In this document: one piece after another, positions 55,601 through 63,670 of the stretch | Layout of the letters: each line of letters starts with the position of its first letter | Position numbering within the stretch: position 1 is the first letter of the stretch | Assembly: GCA_947479935.1 (NCBI GenBank) | Contig: CANKBG010000004.1 | Coordinates: forward strand, 1-64,000 | DNA: 64,000 nt | Source: Comamonadaceae bacterium | Lineage (GTDB): Bacteria > Pseudomonadota > Gammaproteobacteria > Burkholderiales > Burkholderiaceae_C | Direction: 5' to 3' | Program-made: the position numbers and the translations under genes | Notes under the pieces: generated by a model | What the model saw: only the letters and a program-made list of their open reading frames with translations | Database searches by the model: none | Told to the model about the DNA's origin: nothing

Positions 55601-56359
55601 TCCGTCTTGCCAGAAACCCAAATTCGCTGGCAATACTGGTGGCAAACGCAAGCCGACAGCCTGCAACTCAACCCCGAGCAACAATCCCTTTGCCTCAACC
55701 TCATTCGCCAATGCGCACAAACTAAATTGGGGTCAAGTCAATTGGGGTCAGATCAACATTGTTTTGAGGCAGAGACACAGAACCGTCAGATTGCAGTGAA
55801 AAGCCACAGCGAACCCCACCCATTCCACGACCTCAACAACCTAAGCCTGTCCCTACTCAACCCCCAAAACGCCTGGCCCGAAATGGGGTTCACCCTCAAA
55901 ACCCATGGCGTATCGTCTCAATACATCGACAAGCTCATCAGAAACCATTTGCATGTAGGTCAAGAAAGACCCGCATTGCAGCCGCAACAACTCAATGGCT
56001 TGCTCACGGGATTTATGGACATCGTGTTGAAGCATGAAGGCCGTTATTACGTGCTCGATTACAAATCAAACAAGTTGCCGAACTATGCGCAAGACAGCAT
56101 GGTTGAAAGTGTTCTGAGTCATCGGTATGAGGTTCAATACACTTTGTACATCTTGGCTGTTCACCGTCTTTTAAAGTCAAGATTGAAAGACTACAACTAC
56201 GATCAACATGTGGGCGGCGCTGTCTACTTTTATTTGCGCGGCATTGATCAAGTGGGGAAAGGCATTTATGCGCACAGACCTCCATTTGAGTTGATTCATG
56301 CTTTGGATGAAGCCTTCAAAGAAAAAAATGTGGAGCCCCAAGCGGGCGTCATTGCATGA
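52613..56359 (+). CDS. recB: Exodeoxyribonuclease V subunit beta
   Basis: A 1248-residue helicase-nuclease subunit. UvrD-type motifs: Walker A EASAGTGKTWT near residue 23, VDEFQDTDPWQY near 397, GDPKQAIYSFRGADL and LYVALTRAQQAMW near 800. The C-terminal nuclease domain keeps its catalytic set: H in GTLLHDIFE (about 977), D in GFMDIV (about 1136) and D and K in LDYKSNKLP (about 1148). The start is taken as GTG 52613, overlapping the recC stop by 4 bases; a longer frame from 52553 has no support. Two oddities are a lysine/aspartate repeat at about 817-830 and a duplicated LGS(S/D)Q near 1039, in the nuclease linker. Confidence 0.94.
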   Translation: MSVLQTQKLNVLSLPLKGIQLIEASAGTGKTWTLAALYVRLILGHGWQGPGLMPPQILVMTFTDAATAELRERIRDRLAQAALFFRGQAKEVDDFLKDLQATLGTEHNILHAAKLETAAQWMDEAAIYTIHSWSSRMLRQHAFDSQSLFDQKRLDDAPALKLKLVKDYWREFVYPLEAHQWGALKDLGASPEVLLKKIQPLWQRFEKSPGDFPSPASDPDPTSSLKAWQAWKTLEIQAEANARQLLVDNMQNALSKLAAALSKDLKGNIYIPKKHDFFIRHLSEWASGEAADLEALQKFTFEKLNNSLKKDAAPIDDAHGVWHAIGDWMAEIEREPDVGVHLLQHAAIKVGRAYLQQKKNLASFDFSDLLQRLHRALHAQDSRLPEMIRAQFPVAMVDEFQDTDPWQYASLSKIYATPSLMPQTSESENLSSAFLMIGDPKQAIYSFRGADLNTYLNARHTAQSIWTLTENFRSSQEVVNAVNHIFDLAHEPFGEVPFERVQTPQPAKAKCLQSAQGMKQAALTVWHLEADKPLSGPKYGEEMAQICATQMVALLNEGVTLPGKMAVLVRDGQEAKKIRQALKQRGVRSVYLSDRDSVYATREALDLAVILEAVLQARNAKLLRAALTTRTLCLSLSEIEQVINAEDAWDVWVERFNAWHQTWQRQGFLPMLYKIVHEQGIGRRMQNQGDTAERRLTNLLHLGELLQSASLQLQGESALLRFLTDQLADPQAQGEAAQMRLETDEELVQVITFHKAKGLQYPLVFLPFVSNFKEDKDESLRTPEERLQEDIRLLYVALTRAQQAMWMGVAKRKDDFKGKDKGKDKDENKDSQPQSALSVLLKRQSAEDLFDKLHAWASCDDIEVMQAPVANDLSYVPIQTQTDSLPCVARKPSRVLPSAGWTTSFSALTRNLGEFTSKVLTPTFDREERWLDSQLDNPAHPDALTQNSSPGINSANPNPLQPPYNAFPAGSAYGTLLHDIFEWQLKEGWPLLQESTSVLPETQIRWQYWWQTQADSLQLNPEQQSLCLNLIRQCAQTKLGSSQLGSDQHCFEAETQNRQIAVKSHSEPHPFHDLNNLSLSLLNPQNAWPEMGFTLKTHGVSSQYIDKLIRNHLHVGQERPALQPQQLNGLLTGFMDIVLKHEGRYYVLDYKSNKLPNYAQDSMVESVLSHRYEVQYTLYILAVHRLLKSRLKDYNYDQHVGGAVYFYLRGIDQVGKGIYAHRPPFELIHALDEAFKEKNVEPQAGVIA
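55061..55102 (+). repeat. 12-nt tandem repeats encoding a Lys/Asp run in recB
   Basis: AAAGGCAAAGAC occurs twice without change (55061-55072 and 55073-55084), followed by degenerate AAAGAC units to 55102. They encode KGKDKGKDKDENKD just after the last helicase motif. The repeat stays in frame and could slip to change the length of this charged linker. Confidence 0.85.
55725..55754 (+). repeat. Two 15-nt tandem repeats inserted in recB
   Basis: AATTGGGGTCAAGTC (55725-55739) and AATTGGGGTCAGATC (55740-55754) match at 13 of 15 positions and encode LGSSQ-LGSDQ in frame. The TTGGGGTCAGA core resembles short dispersed elements seen in other proteobacterial genomes, so this may be a remnant of such an element absorbed into the RecB nuclease domain. 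Origin is inference. Confidence 0.7.
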
Positions 56360-58329
56360 CATTTTTACTCTCAAAAAATAAATTTGGAGACTTTCAACCT
56401 GCAGCACATGAGGTGGCATGGCCTTGGACGGCGTTGGATGTGGCATGGCTTCAATTTTTAAAATCTCACCAAGCCACACCAGAGCCTCTTCACGATTTAT
56501 TGGCCTTGTTGGTCAGCCATCAAATGGGCAGAGGGCATGCCTGCTTAGACCTCGAAGCCTTGTGGCACGACCCGTCACATCTGCTCGATTGGTCTCAGGC
56601 GCAGGTGGCTGCATTGCCCTTGACTGAAACGCAGATTCAGCAAGCAAAGGAAAAAAATCCCGCACTTTCCCAAACTTCAAATCCTTGGGTGCAAGCTGCC
56701 AAATCACTGCCCTGGGCAGCCGGTGAAAATTCCCCGTTGGTCACGGCTACTCGCAGTGACGGCCAGCCTGTTCGTCTTTACCTGCGCCGCGCATGGCAGG
56801 CAGAGCAAACCATTCAGCAGTCAATTCAAAACAGGTTGTCTCAACATTTTGAAGTTCCCCAAGATACTGGCCAAAAGTTGGACTTGCTGTTTCAAACAAC
56901 CAGCACAGAAACAGATTGGCAGCGCGTTGCCTGTGCAAAAGCACTTCGCGCAGGACTCACATTGATTACGGGGGGACCTGGCACAGGCAAAACCACAACC
57001 GTGGTCAGGTTGCTGGCGCTTCTTCAACATACAGCACGTGATCAACATCAAACGCTGCGCATTCATTTGGCTGCACCCACGGGCAAGGCCGCCAGCCGAT
57101 TGAGCACCTCCATTCAATCGGCTTTGGCCAGTTTGCCTGGAGGTTGGGCTGAAGGATTGCCGGTTCAAGCTGTCACCTTGCACCAACTTTTGCAATACAA
57201 CCCCGATGCAGCCGTCAGGCCGGCCCCTATGCTGGCAACCGACTTGGTGGTGGTAGACGAAGCGTCCATGATTGATTTGGAATTGATGGCACGCCTGATG
57301 AAGTGTGTGCCACAGAATGCCAGACTGGTCTTGCTAGGCGATAAAGATCAACTGGCTTCTGTCGAAGCGGGCGGCGTTTGGTCACAACTTTGTGAAGGTG
57401 CAGCCCTGTCAGAAAACTTCACCGAACCCGTTAACGCAAAGGCCTATTCATTGCCAGAACAAACAGCGGTGCTGCATGTGAGTCGCCGCTTTAATGCTCA
57501 AAGCGCCATTGGTCAGTGGGCCAAAATGATCAATGAAGGCGATCAGACTCAATTGCAATCGCAGTGGCAAAGATTGCAGGTGACACTCAGCGGCCAAGAT
57601 CAATTGGCGCAAGAAGTTCAACGCTTGCCAGATGCGTGGCGGGATCGATCGCAGGGACATTTGCATCCAGAAGTTGCAATGACGCTTAGGGTGGGATGGC
57701 GCAACTGGTTGCAGGCCCTCCAAGCTTTGCAAGCAGAGGTCGCCATTTGTGACAACGCCCAAGCGCTTCATTTGATGAAATGCTTCAGTGAATTTCAGGT
57801 TTTGTGCGCACTCAGGCATGGCGCTTGGGGTGTCCAAGTCATGAACGATTTAATTGCCAGTGCACTTGGGCTGTTTAAAGGCTCGGAGCTTAGTTTCTCA
57901 AAGGGCAATCCACAGCAAGCTTGGTTTGTAGGGCGACCCGTGATGGTCACCCGTAACGACTATCACCTGAACCTCATGAACGGTGATGTGGGCCAATGTT
58001 TACCCACCGTCACTGGCCTGCGCGTTGCATTTCCCGACGGCAAAGGCGGCGTGAGATGGGTGCTGCCTTCCCGATTGGACGCGGTTGAAACTGTGTGGGC
58101 CATGACGGTTCATAAATCGCAAGGCTCTGAATACGACCATGTGCTGATGGTGCTGCCCGACCGAGATGCCCCTGTGCTCACGCGCGAGTTGCTTTACACC
58201 GGCGTCACACGCGCTAAATCCCGCTTAACCTGGTGGGTTCCCAGTGCGTCGGTCTTGTTCCATTCTGTGGGTCAACGGGTTACGCGAAGTGGCGGTCTGG
58301 CAGACGCTTTGTTTCATCCGTCAAAATAG
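56356..58329 (+). CDS. recD: Exodeoxyribonuclease V subunit alpha
   Basis: A 657-residue 5'-3' helicase subunit of RecBCD. Walker A is GGPGTGKTTTVVRLL at about 205-219, motif II is VVDEASMIDLELM, then LLGDKDQLASVEAG and the C-terminal VWAMTVHKSQGSEYDHV and RELLYTGVTRAKSRL. The N-terminal region has the MGRGHACLDLEAL segment of the RecD family. Its ATG overlaps the recB stop by 4 bases (ATGA). The gene is complete and shows no inactivating change, so a full RecBCD enzyme is expected. Confidence 0.95.
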   Translation: MTFLLSKNKFGDFQPAAHEVAWPWTALDVAWLQFLKSHQATPEPLHDLLALLVSHQMGRGHACLDLEALWHDPSHLLDWSQAQVAALPLTETQIQQAKEKNPALSQTSNPWVQAAKSLPWAAGENSPLVTATRSDGQPVRLYLRRAWQAEQTIQQSIQNRLSQHFEVPQDTGQKLDLLFQTTSTETDWQRVACAKALRAGLTLITGGPGTGKTTTVVRLLALLQHTARDQHQTLRIHLAAPTGKAASRLSTSIQSALASLPGGWAEGLPVQAVTLHQLLQYNPDAAVRPAPMLATDLVVVDEASMIDLELMARLMKCVPQNARLVLLGDKDQLASVEAGGVWSQLCEGAALSENFTEPVNAKAYSLPEQTAVLHVSRRFNAQSAIGQWAKMINEGDQTQLQSQWQRLQVTLSGQDQLAQEVQRLPDAWRDRSQGHLHPEVAMTLRVGWRNWLQALQALQAEVAICDNAQALHLMKCFSEFQVLCALRHGAWGVQVMNDLIASALGLFKGSELSFSKGNPQQAWFVGRPVMVTRNDYHLNLMNGDVGQCLPTVTGLRVAFPDGKGGVRWVLPSRLDAVETVWAMTVHKSQGSEYDHVLMVLPDRDAPVLTRELLYTGVTRAKSRLTWWVPSASVLFHSVGQRVTRSGGLADALFHPSK

Positions 58330-58356
58330 ACACTTCAGGCAAAAAAGTGAGCAACG

Positions 58357-59271
58357 ATGAATTACGATGAAATGGCTGACACATTGTCAGCCCACCCAGA
58401 CTACAAAGTGAAGCGTCGCTTGGTTCCGGTCCTAGATTTTGGAACTGGTTCTGGAGGATCTACCCAGCGGGTCCTTATTTTGGACACAGAAACAACGGGC
58501 TTAGATTGGCGCGCAGAAAACATCATTGAGTTGGCCATGCTGGCCGTGGATGTCGATATGCAAAGTGGCCAACCTGTCGGTGAGGTTGAGGTGTACGAAG
58601 ACTTCGAAGATCCGGGACGGCCTATTCCCACAGAAATCGTCAAGCTCACAGGCATCACCGACCAAGACGTGAAAGGCCATCAACTCAACGAAGCCAAAAT
58701 CAAAGACATGGTGGCACGCGCCGATCTCATCGTAGCCCACAACGCCGGATTCGATCGGCCTTTCGTAGAAAACCGATTGGAAGTGTTTGAGCACAAAGCA
58801 TGGGCGTGCTCCTTCGCTGGCATCAACTGGAAAGCCCAAGGTTTGGGATCCGCCAAATTGGAATTTTTGTGCAGCGAATTGGGCTGGTTCTACGACGCTC
58901 ACCGCGCGCAAGTCGACTGTCATGCTTTGCTAAGGGTTTTGTCATCTCCCTTGAAGACAAAAGCAGAGGAAATGCCTTTAACTGGCTTGCAGCAACTTTT
59001 CAAGTCGGCCGAACAAGCCCGAACTGTGGTCAAAGCTTTCGGTTCTCCTTTCGAAACCAAAGACAAGCTCAAGGCCCGAGGCTACCGATGGGACGTCGAA
59101 GCCAAAGTTTGGTATACGGCCGTGAAATCAGGCGAGGCCTTAGAGGAGGAGTCAGAATGGCTCAAAAAACATGTTTACGCAGGAAGAGCAGCCCGAATTG
59201 GCTTAGAAATCCAAGACGCGTTGGTCCAATTTTCCAGCCGAAGCGGTAAATCAGGCGACAGAGTCTTGTAA
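58357..59271 (+). CDS. DnaQ-like 3'-5' exonuclease
   Basis: A 304-residue DEDDh exonuclease. The catalytic residues are D43 and E45 (LDTETTG), D133 (HNAGFDRPF), H182 and D187 (AHRAQVDCHAL). It is longer than the epsilon subunit core. After residue 215 there is an extra region containing KDKLKARGYRWD and AKVWYTAV, a short module that occurs in other nuclease-related proteins (DUF5710-like). It starts 27 bases after recD on the same strand, so it may be co-transcribed and help process DNA ends. It is unlikely to be the replicative proofreader, since dnaQ usually lies beside rnhA. Confidence 0.87.
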   Translation: MNYDEMADTLSAHPDYKVKRRLVPVLDFGTGSGGSTQRVLILDTETTGLDWRAENIIELAMLAVDVDMQSGQPVGEVEVYEDFEDPGRPIPTEIVKLTGITDQDVKGHQLNEAKIKDMVARADLIVAHNAGFDRPFVENRLEVFEHKAWACSFAGINWKAQGLGSAKLEFLCSELGWFYDAHRAQVDCHALLRVLSSPLKTKAEEMPLTGLQQLFKSAEQARTVVKAFGSPFETKDKLKARGYRWDVEAKVWYTAVKSGEALEEESEWLKKHVYAGRAARIGLEIQDALVQFSSRSGKSGDRVL

Positions 59272-59335
59272 TTTCAAAGGTTTCAGGGGCTGAAAGCGCT
59301 GAAGGGGCACCCAAAGACAGGGATAATCATGGGTT

Positions 59336-59356
59336 AGGGAAAATTATCTTTTCCCT
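59336..59356 (+). other. Perfect hairpin in the ettA leader
   Basis: AGGGAAAA (59336-59343) and TTTTCCCT (59349-59356) form a perfect 8-bp stem with a 5-base loop TTATC. It ends 23 bases before the ettA ATG and is not followed by a T run. It could be a protein-binding dyad or an mRNA structure in the leader. Confidence 0.5.
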
Positions 59357-59379
59357 CCCTTTTGAAGAGCATCCCAGTC

Positions 59380-61041
59380 ATGGCCCAATACGTTTTTTCT
59401 ATGAACCGCGTCGGCAAGATCGTGCCGCCGAAGCGTCACATTCTCAAAGACATTTCTCTCAGCTTCTTCCCAGGCGCCAAAATTGGTGTGCTCGGTTTGA
59501 ACGGCTCAGGCAAGTCCACCTTGCTGAAAATCATGGCCGGTATCGACAAAGAAATTGAAGGCGAAGCCATTCCCATGGCCGGCCTCAAAATTGGCTATCT
59601 GCCACAAGAGCCTCAGATGGACCCCGACGAAACCGTTCGCGAAGCGGTTGAAGGTGGCATGGGCGAGGTGAAAGCCGCTCAAGCTCGCCTCGAAGAAGTT
59701 TATGCAGCCTATGCTGAAGAAGACGCCGATTTTGATGCACTGGCTGCAGAGCAAGCCAAACTCGAGGCCATCATCGCCACAGCAGGTGACGCATCCGACC
59801 ACCAACTGGAAATTGCAGCAGACGCTTTGCGTTTGCCCCCATGGGATGCCATCATTGGCAAACTCTCAGGCGGTGAAAAACGCCGTGTGGCTTTGTGCCG
59901 TTTGTTGCTCAGCCGCCCCGACATGTTGCTTCTGGACGAACCCACCAATCACTTGGACGCAGAAAGTGTCGATTGGCTGGAGTTGTTCTTGCAACGTTTC
60001 CCCGGCACCGTGGTTGCCATTACCCACGATCGTTACTTTTTAGACAATGCGGCCGAATGGATTTTGGAACTTGACCGCGGCCACGGCATTCCCTACAAGG
60101 GCAATTATTCCAATTGGTTGGAGCAAAAAGAGGCACGCTTGGGCCAAGAGCAACGCACAGAAGATGCACGCACCAAGGCCATGAAAAAAGAATTGGAATG
60201 GGCCCGTTCCAACCCCAAAGGTCGTCAAGCCAAGAGCAAGGCGCGTTTGGCTCGCTTTGAAGAACTGAGCGATTACGACTACCAAAAACGCAATGAAACA
60301 CAGGAAATTTTCATTCCTGTGGCCGAGCGTTTGGGCAACGAAGTTTTTGAATTCAGCAACGTCAGCAAGTCCTTCGGTGACCGCCTGCTGATTGACAACT
60401 TGAGCTTCAATGTGCCCGCTGGCGCCATTGTGGGCATCATCGGCCCTAACGGCGCTGGCAAATCAACGCTCTTTAAACTCATTGCAGGCAAAGAAAAGCC
60501 CGACAGCGGATCCATCAAAGTGGGTCAAACTGTAAAGATGGCCTTCGTTGATCAAAACCGTGACGACTTGTCTAACGATAAAACCGTTTGGGAAGATGTT
60601 TCTGGCGGTTTGGACATCATGACCGTGGGCAAGTTTCAAATGCCAAGCCGTGCGTATTGCGGCCGTTTCAACTTCAATGGTGGCGATCAGCAAAAGAAAG
60701 TTGGCATGTTGTCGGGTGGTGAACGCGGTCGTTTGCATTTGGCCAAAACGCTCATTGAAGGCGGCAACGTGTTGTTGCTAGACGAACCCTCCAATGACTT
60801 GGATGTGGAAACTTTGCGCGCCTTGGAAGATGCCTTGCTTGAGTTTGCTGGATCGGTCATGGTGATTAGCCACGATCGCTGGTTTCTGGACCGCATTGCC
60901 ACGCACATTTTGGCGGCCGAAGGCGACAGCCAATGGGTGTTCTTTGATGGCAACTACCAAGAGTATGAAGCCGATAAGAAAAAACGTTTGGGCGAAGAGG
61001 GTGCCAAACCCAAGCGCGTGCGTTTCAAAGCCCTGAAGTAA
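59380..61041 (+). CDS. ettA: Energy-dependent translational throttle protein EttA
   Basis: A 553-residue soluble ABC-F protein with two ATPase domains and no membrane part; it binds the ribosomal E site and gates entry into elongation according to ATP/ADP ratio. Domain 1 has Walker A GLNGSGKST (about 38) and signature LSGGEKRRV. The EttA-specific arm lies within domain 1. The linker helix contains NPKGRQAKSKARLARFEEL. Domain 2 has Walker A GPNGAGKST (about 354) and LSGGERGRL. Both EPTNHLD/EPSNDLD Walker B motifs are intact. The start at 59380 (MAQYVFSMNRVGKIVPP) matches the family; an in-frame TTG at 59362 is only an extension. Confidence 0.96.
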   Translation: MAQYVFSMNRVGKIVPPKRHILKDISLSFFPGAKIGVLGLNGSGKSTLLKIMAGIDKEIEGEAIPMAGLKIGYLPQEPQMDPDETVREAVEGGMGEVKAAQARLEEVYAAYAEEDADFDALAAEQAKLEAIIATAGDASDHQLEIAADALRLPPWDAIIGKLSGGEKRRVALCRLLLSRPDMLLLDEPTNHLDAESVDWLELFLQRFPGTVVAITHDRYFLDNAAEWILELDRGHGIPYKGNYSNWLEQKEARLGQEQRTEDARTKAMKKELEWARSNPKGRQAKSKARLARFEELSDYDYQKRNETQEIFIPVAERLGNEVFEFSNVSKSFGDRLLIDNLSFNVPAGAIVGIIGPNGAGKSTLFKLIAGKEKPDSGSIKVGQTVKMAFVDQNRDDLSNDKTVWEDVSGGLDIMTVGKFQMPSRAYCGRFNFNGGDQQKKVGMLSGGERGRLHLAKTLIEGGNVLLLDEPSNDLDVETLRALEDALLEFAGSVMVISHDRWFLDRIATHILAAEGDSQWVFFDGNYQEYEADKKKRLGEEGAKPKRVRFKALK

Positions 61042-61057
61042 TTCGCCGAAAGCGAAT
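61041..61057 (+). other. Short hairpin between ettA and the pseudouridine synthase gene
   Basis: ATTCGC (61041-61046) pairs with GCGAAT (61052-61057) around a CGAAA loop. It begins on the last base of the ettA stop codon. Without a T tract it is not a standard terminator; it may protect the ettA message end. Confidence 0.35.
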
Positions 61058-61075
61058 ACACATAGAAGTGCTGCC

Positions 61076-61810
61076 ATGAAACCCATGCGCCTAGAAGATA
61101 TTCTCTTCAGCCAGGGTTTCGGCACACGCCGAGTCTGCGCAGGCTTGGTGCAGCAGGGCTATGTGAGTGTGAATAGCGAAGTTCAAGAAGACCCCGGCGT
61201 TTTCTTTGAGCCAGAAAATCTCAAGTTCAAAGTACAAGGCACAGAGTGGACCTACTTTGACCGCGCCTACCTCATGCTGCACAAACCCTCAGGCACTGAG
61301 TGCTCCCAAAAGCCCTCCACCTGGCCTAGCATTTACACCTTGTTGCCATCTCCTTTGAGGCTGCGTCCGCAAAAGGCGGCCGTGCAAGGCGTTCAAGCGG
61401 TGGGGCGCTTAGACCAAGACACCACGGGCTTGCTGTTGCTCACCGATGATGGCAAATTTATTCACCGCATGAGTTCACCCAAGCACCATGTGCCCAAGGT
61501 GTATGAAGTTACCACCAAGCACGATGTCACTGAGCAACAAGTCGAAAAACTCTTGGCAGGCGTGGTGCTAGATGACAGCCCCAAACCGGTCAAAGCGGCC
61601 GCCTGTGAAAAGGTGTCCCACACCCATTTGAAACTTACGCTCACCGAAGGCAAGTACCACCAAGTGAAGCGCATGTTGGCTGCGGTGGGCAATCGAGTAG
61701 AGGGCTTGCACCGAAGTGCCATTGGCAACTTGCAGTTGCCAGAAAATTTGGCACCAGGTCAGTGGCGCTGGATATTGCCTAGCGAATTAGAAAAATACTT
61801 CAAAGCCTGA
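61076..61810 (+). CDS. RsuA-family 16S rRNA pseudouridine synthase
   Basis: A 244-residue pseudouridine synthase. An S4 RNA-binding domain occupies about residues 1-60 (MRLEDILFSQGFGTRRVCAG). The catalytic motif is GRLDQDTTGLLLLTDDG with D114, followed by KVYEVTT and EGKYHQVKRMLAAVGN. This arrangement fits RsuA (16S U516) better than RluB/E/F, but that cannot be fixed without alignment. It follows ettA by 34 bases, so two translation-related genes lie together. Its last 52 bases overlap the convergent hydrolase gene. Confidence 0.88.
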   Translation: MKPMRLEDILFSQGFGTRRVCAGLVQQGYVSVNSEVQEDPGVFFEPENLKFKVQGTEWTYFDRAYLMLHKPSGTECSQKPSTWPSIYTLLPSPLRLRPQKAAVQGVQAVGRLDQDTTGLLLLTDDGKFIHRMSSPKHHVPKVYEVTTKHDVTEQQVEKLLAGVVLDDSPKPVKAAACEKVSHTHLKLTLTEGKYHQVKRMLAAVGNRVEGLHRSAIGNLQLPENLAPGQWRWILPSELEKYFKA

Positions 61811-62622
61811 AGCACTTCTTCTGGCTGGTCTTTGTGAGGACTGTGGCCACAGTTTTCAAGTTTCACCAATTGCGTGTGCGGAACCTTGGCTGAAATTTCA
61901 TCAATTTGGGCCATGGTGCCGTAAGGATCGTCAACACCTTGAATGGCCATCAAAGGAGATTCAATGTTGTGAAGCAAAGGGCGAATATCGAAGCTTCTAA
62001 AGGCATCGCTAAGCCAAACATCATTCCATTGCCAAAAGGCCACATCCACATCTTTGTGAAAAGTTGCCAGCTTGGGTTTGAGTTTTTCGAACTGTTCACG
62101 TGCTTGCGCAATGGCTTGAATTGAAATGTCTTCAACCATAACGTGCGGTGCCATGACCACGCAGCCAGCCACTTGATATTGACAGGCGTGAATGAGGGCA
62201 ATGGTGCCGCCATCGGAATGCCCCACCAACAGTGGATTTGAAATGTTCAAAGCCTGAAGCAGGGCGGGCAATACTTCGCAGGCTTCCTGGTGCATGTAGT
62301 TGGCTAGAAGGCGGCCTGATCCACGAACGTCCGCTATGCCCTCTGACTGGCCGTATCCCCTGCGGGAATAGACCCAACCCTCGCACCCCAAACTTTCACA
62401 TACTTTTTCGGGCCAATCCTTCCAAAGTGAGACGCTTCCCAAGCCTTCGTGTAAAAAAACACAAGCAGGTTTTCTTGAAAAGTTGGCTAGAGATTCAGTC
62501 GGAGAGGGAATATGTTTCACCTCGAGGCGAACTCCCAAGACAAAAATAAGAGAGGTCGGCTTCATGAACTCAATTTTGACATCAGAATGGCTCAAAATGT
62601 GAAAGTTAGGCACACCTTCCAT
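61759..62622 (-). CDS. Alpha/beta hydrolase
   Basis: A 287-residue alpha/beta hydrolase with nucleophile S136 in LVGHSDGGTIAL, acid D231 or D232 in IQGVDDPYGT and H260 in CGHSPHKDQP. FLHEGLGSVSLWKDWP is the oxyanion region. These resemble the MhpC/haloperoxidase-like branch. ATG 62622 is given; ATG 62565 (MKPTSLIFVLG) would give a more usual N-terminus. The 3' end overlaps the pseudouridine synthase gene by 52 bases, the longest of four tail-to-tail overlaps in the window. Substrate unknown. Confidence 0.87.
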   Translation of the reverse strand: MEGVPNFHILSHSDVKIEFMKPTSLIFVLGVRLEVKHIPSPTESLANFSRKPACVFLHEGLGSVSLWKDWPEKVCESLGCEGWVYSRRGYGQSEGIADVRGSGRLLANYMHQEACEVLPALLQALNISNPLLVGHSDGGTIALIHACQYQVAGCVVMAPHVMVEDISIQAIAQAREQFEKLKPKLATFHKDVDVAFWQWNDVWLSDAFRSFDIRPLLHNIESPLMAIQGVDDPYGTMAQIDEISAKVPHTQLVKLENCGHSPHKDQPEEVLQALKYFSNSLGNIQRH

Positions 62623-62656
62623 TGGTAGGATTGCAATACGCCATTACACTTAACAG

Positions 62657-63670
62657 ATGATTATTCGTGCCCTCACGCTCTTGCTCGGTCTGGCTACCTG
62701 TGGCCTTACTTTTGCCATGTCAGGGGCGCCCAAGCCCCCCCCGCCCCCTGAAGTTCTAGCGCCTGCGCCCATTTTTGTCTTGAATTCATTAGATGGAACT
62801 GTCAGTGTGATAGACCCCGTGACTTGGACGGAAACCAAGCGTATTCCAACCGGCAAGGAGCCGCATCACCTTTACCTCACGCCTGACGAAAAGTCGGTCA
62901 TCGTGGCCAATGCCTTGTCCGACTCTCTCACCTTCATCGACCCCAGGACGGCAGAGGTTCAACGGGTAGTGCCAGGCATCTTGGATCCCTATCATTTGCG
63001 CTTTTCTCCCGACATGAAATGGTTTGTGACGGTGGCCAACCGGCTTAACCACATTGACATTTACAAATGGGATGGTCAAACGCCCACCTTGGTGAAACGC
63101 ATTGCGTCTTCTAAAACACCCAGCCATATGTGGATTGACAGCCAAAGCACCACGGTCTGGGCCACGATGCAAGACAGTGACGAATTGGTAGCGGTGGACT
63201 TGGCAACTCAAGTTATAAAGTGGCGCGTTAAAACGGGCCCCATGCCTGCGGACGTGTTTGTGACGCCCGACGATAAAACTTTGCTGGTGGCGTTGACTGG
63301 CAGTGACGGCGTGGAGGTTTACGACGTGTCCAATGGGCCGGCGCGGAAAGTGAAAAAAATTCCAACGGGCAAGGGTGCCCATGCATTTCGTGCTGTCGGC
63401 GATAAACAGCATGTGCTGGTCAGCAATCGGGTGGCCAATTCCATCAGCAAGATTGATTACAAAAGCTTCTCTGTGGTCGATCAATACCCCGGCCCCACTG
63501 GCCCCGATTGCATGGACATCACGGCAGATGGAAAAACCATTTTGCTGGCTTCACGTTGGGCGCAAAAATTGAGCGTGATTGACATGACCACACGCAAGGT
63601 GGTGAGACAAATCAAAGTGGGCAAGTCACCCCACGGGGTTTGGACTTTGGACCATGCGCCGCGCCAATGA
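62657..63670 (+). CDS. Exported YVTN-type beta-propeller protein
   Basis: A 337-residue secreted protein. The signal peptide is MIIRALTLLLGLATCGLTFA, and the mature end has a proline run (PKPPPPPEV). The remainder is built of repeated blades such as IFVLNSLDGTVSVIDPVTW, RIPTGKEPHHLYLTPDEKSV and KVGKSPHGVWTLDHAP, the YVTN/cytochrome-D1-like seven-bladed propeller pattern. Such proteins act as extracellular scaffolds or accompany redox and polysaccharide systems. Its stop lies 17 bases inside the following polysaccharide deacetylase frame, so translation is probably coupled. Confidence 0.88.
   Translation: MIIRALTLLLGLATCGLTFAMSGAPKPPPPPEVLAPAPIFVLNSLDGTVSVIDPVTWTETKRIPTGKEPHHLYLTPDEKSVIVANALSDSLTFIDPRTAEVQRVVPGILDPYHLRFSPDMKWFVTVANRLNHIDIYKWDGQTPTLVKRIASSKTPSHMWIDSQSTTVWATMQDSDELVAVDLATQVIKWRVKTGPMPADVFVTPDDKTLLVALTGSDGVEVYDVSNGPARKVKKIPTGKGAHAFRAVGDKQHVLVSNRVANSISKIDYKSFSVVDQYPGPTGPDCMDITADGKTILLASRWAQKLSVIDMTTRKVVRQIKVGKSPHGVWTLDHAPRQ

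Noticed and set aside
49254-59271. The recCBD-exonuclease region as a phage-defence island
   Set aside because: The genes are standard repair genes with no restriction, toxin-antitoxin, retron or CRISPR-associated gene and no sign of a mobile element around them.
62789-63484. A 231-codon open frame opposite the beta-propeller gene
   Set aside because: The plus-strand frame has a signal peptide and repeated blade motifs, while the opposite frame has neither a start signal nor a domain.
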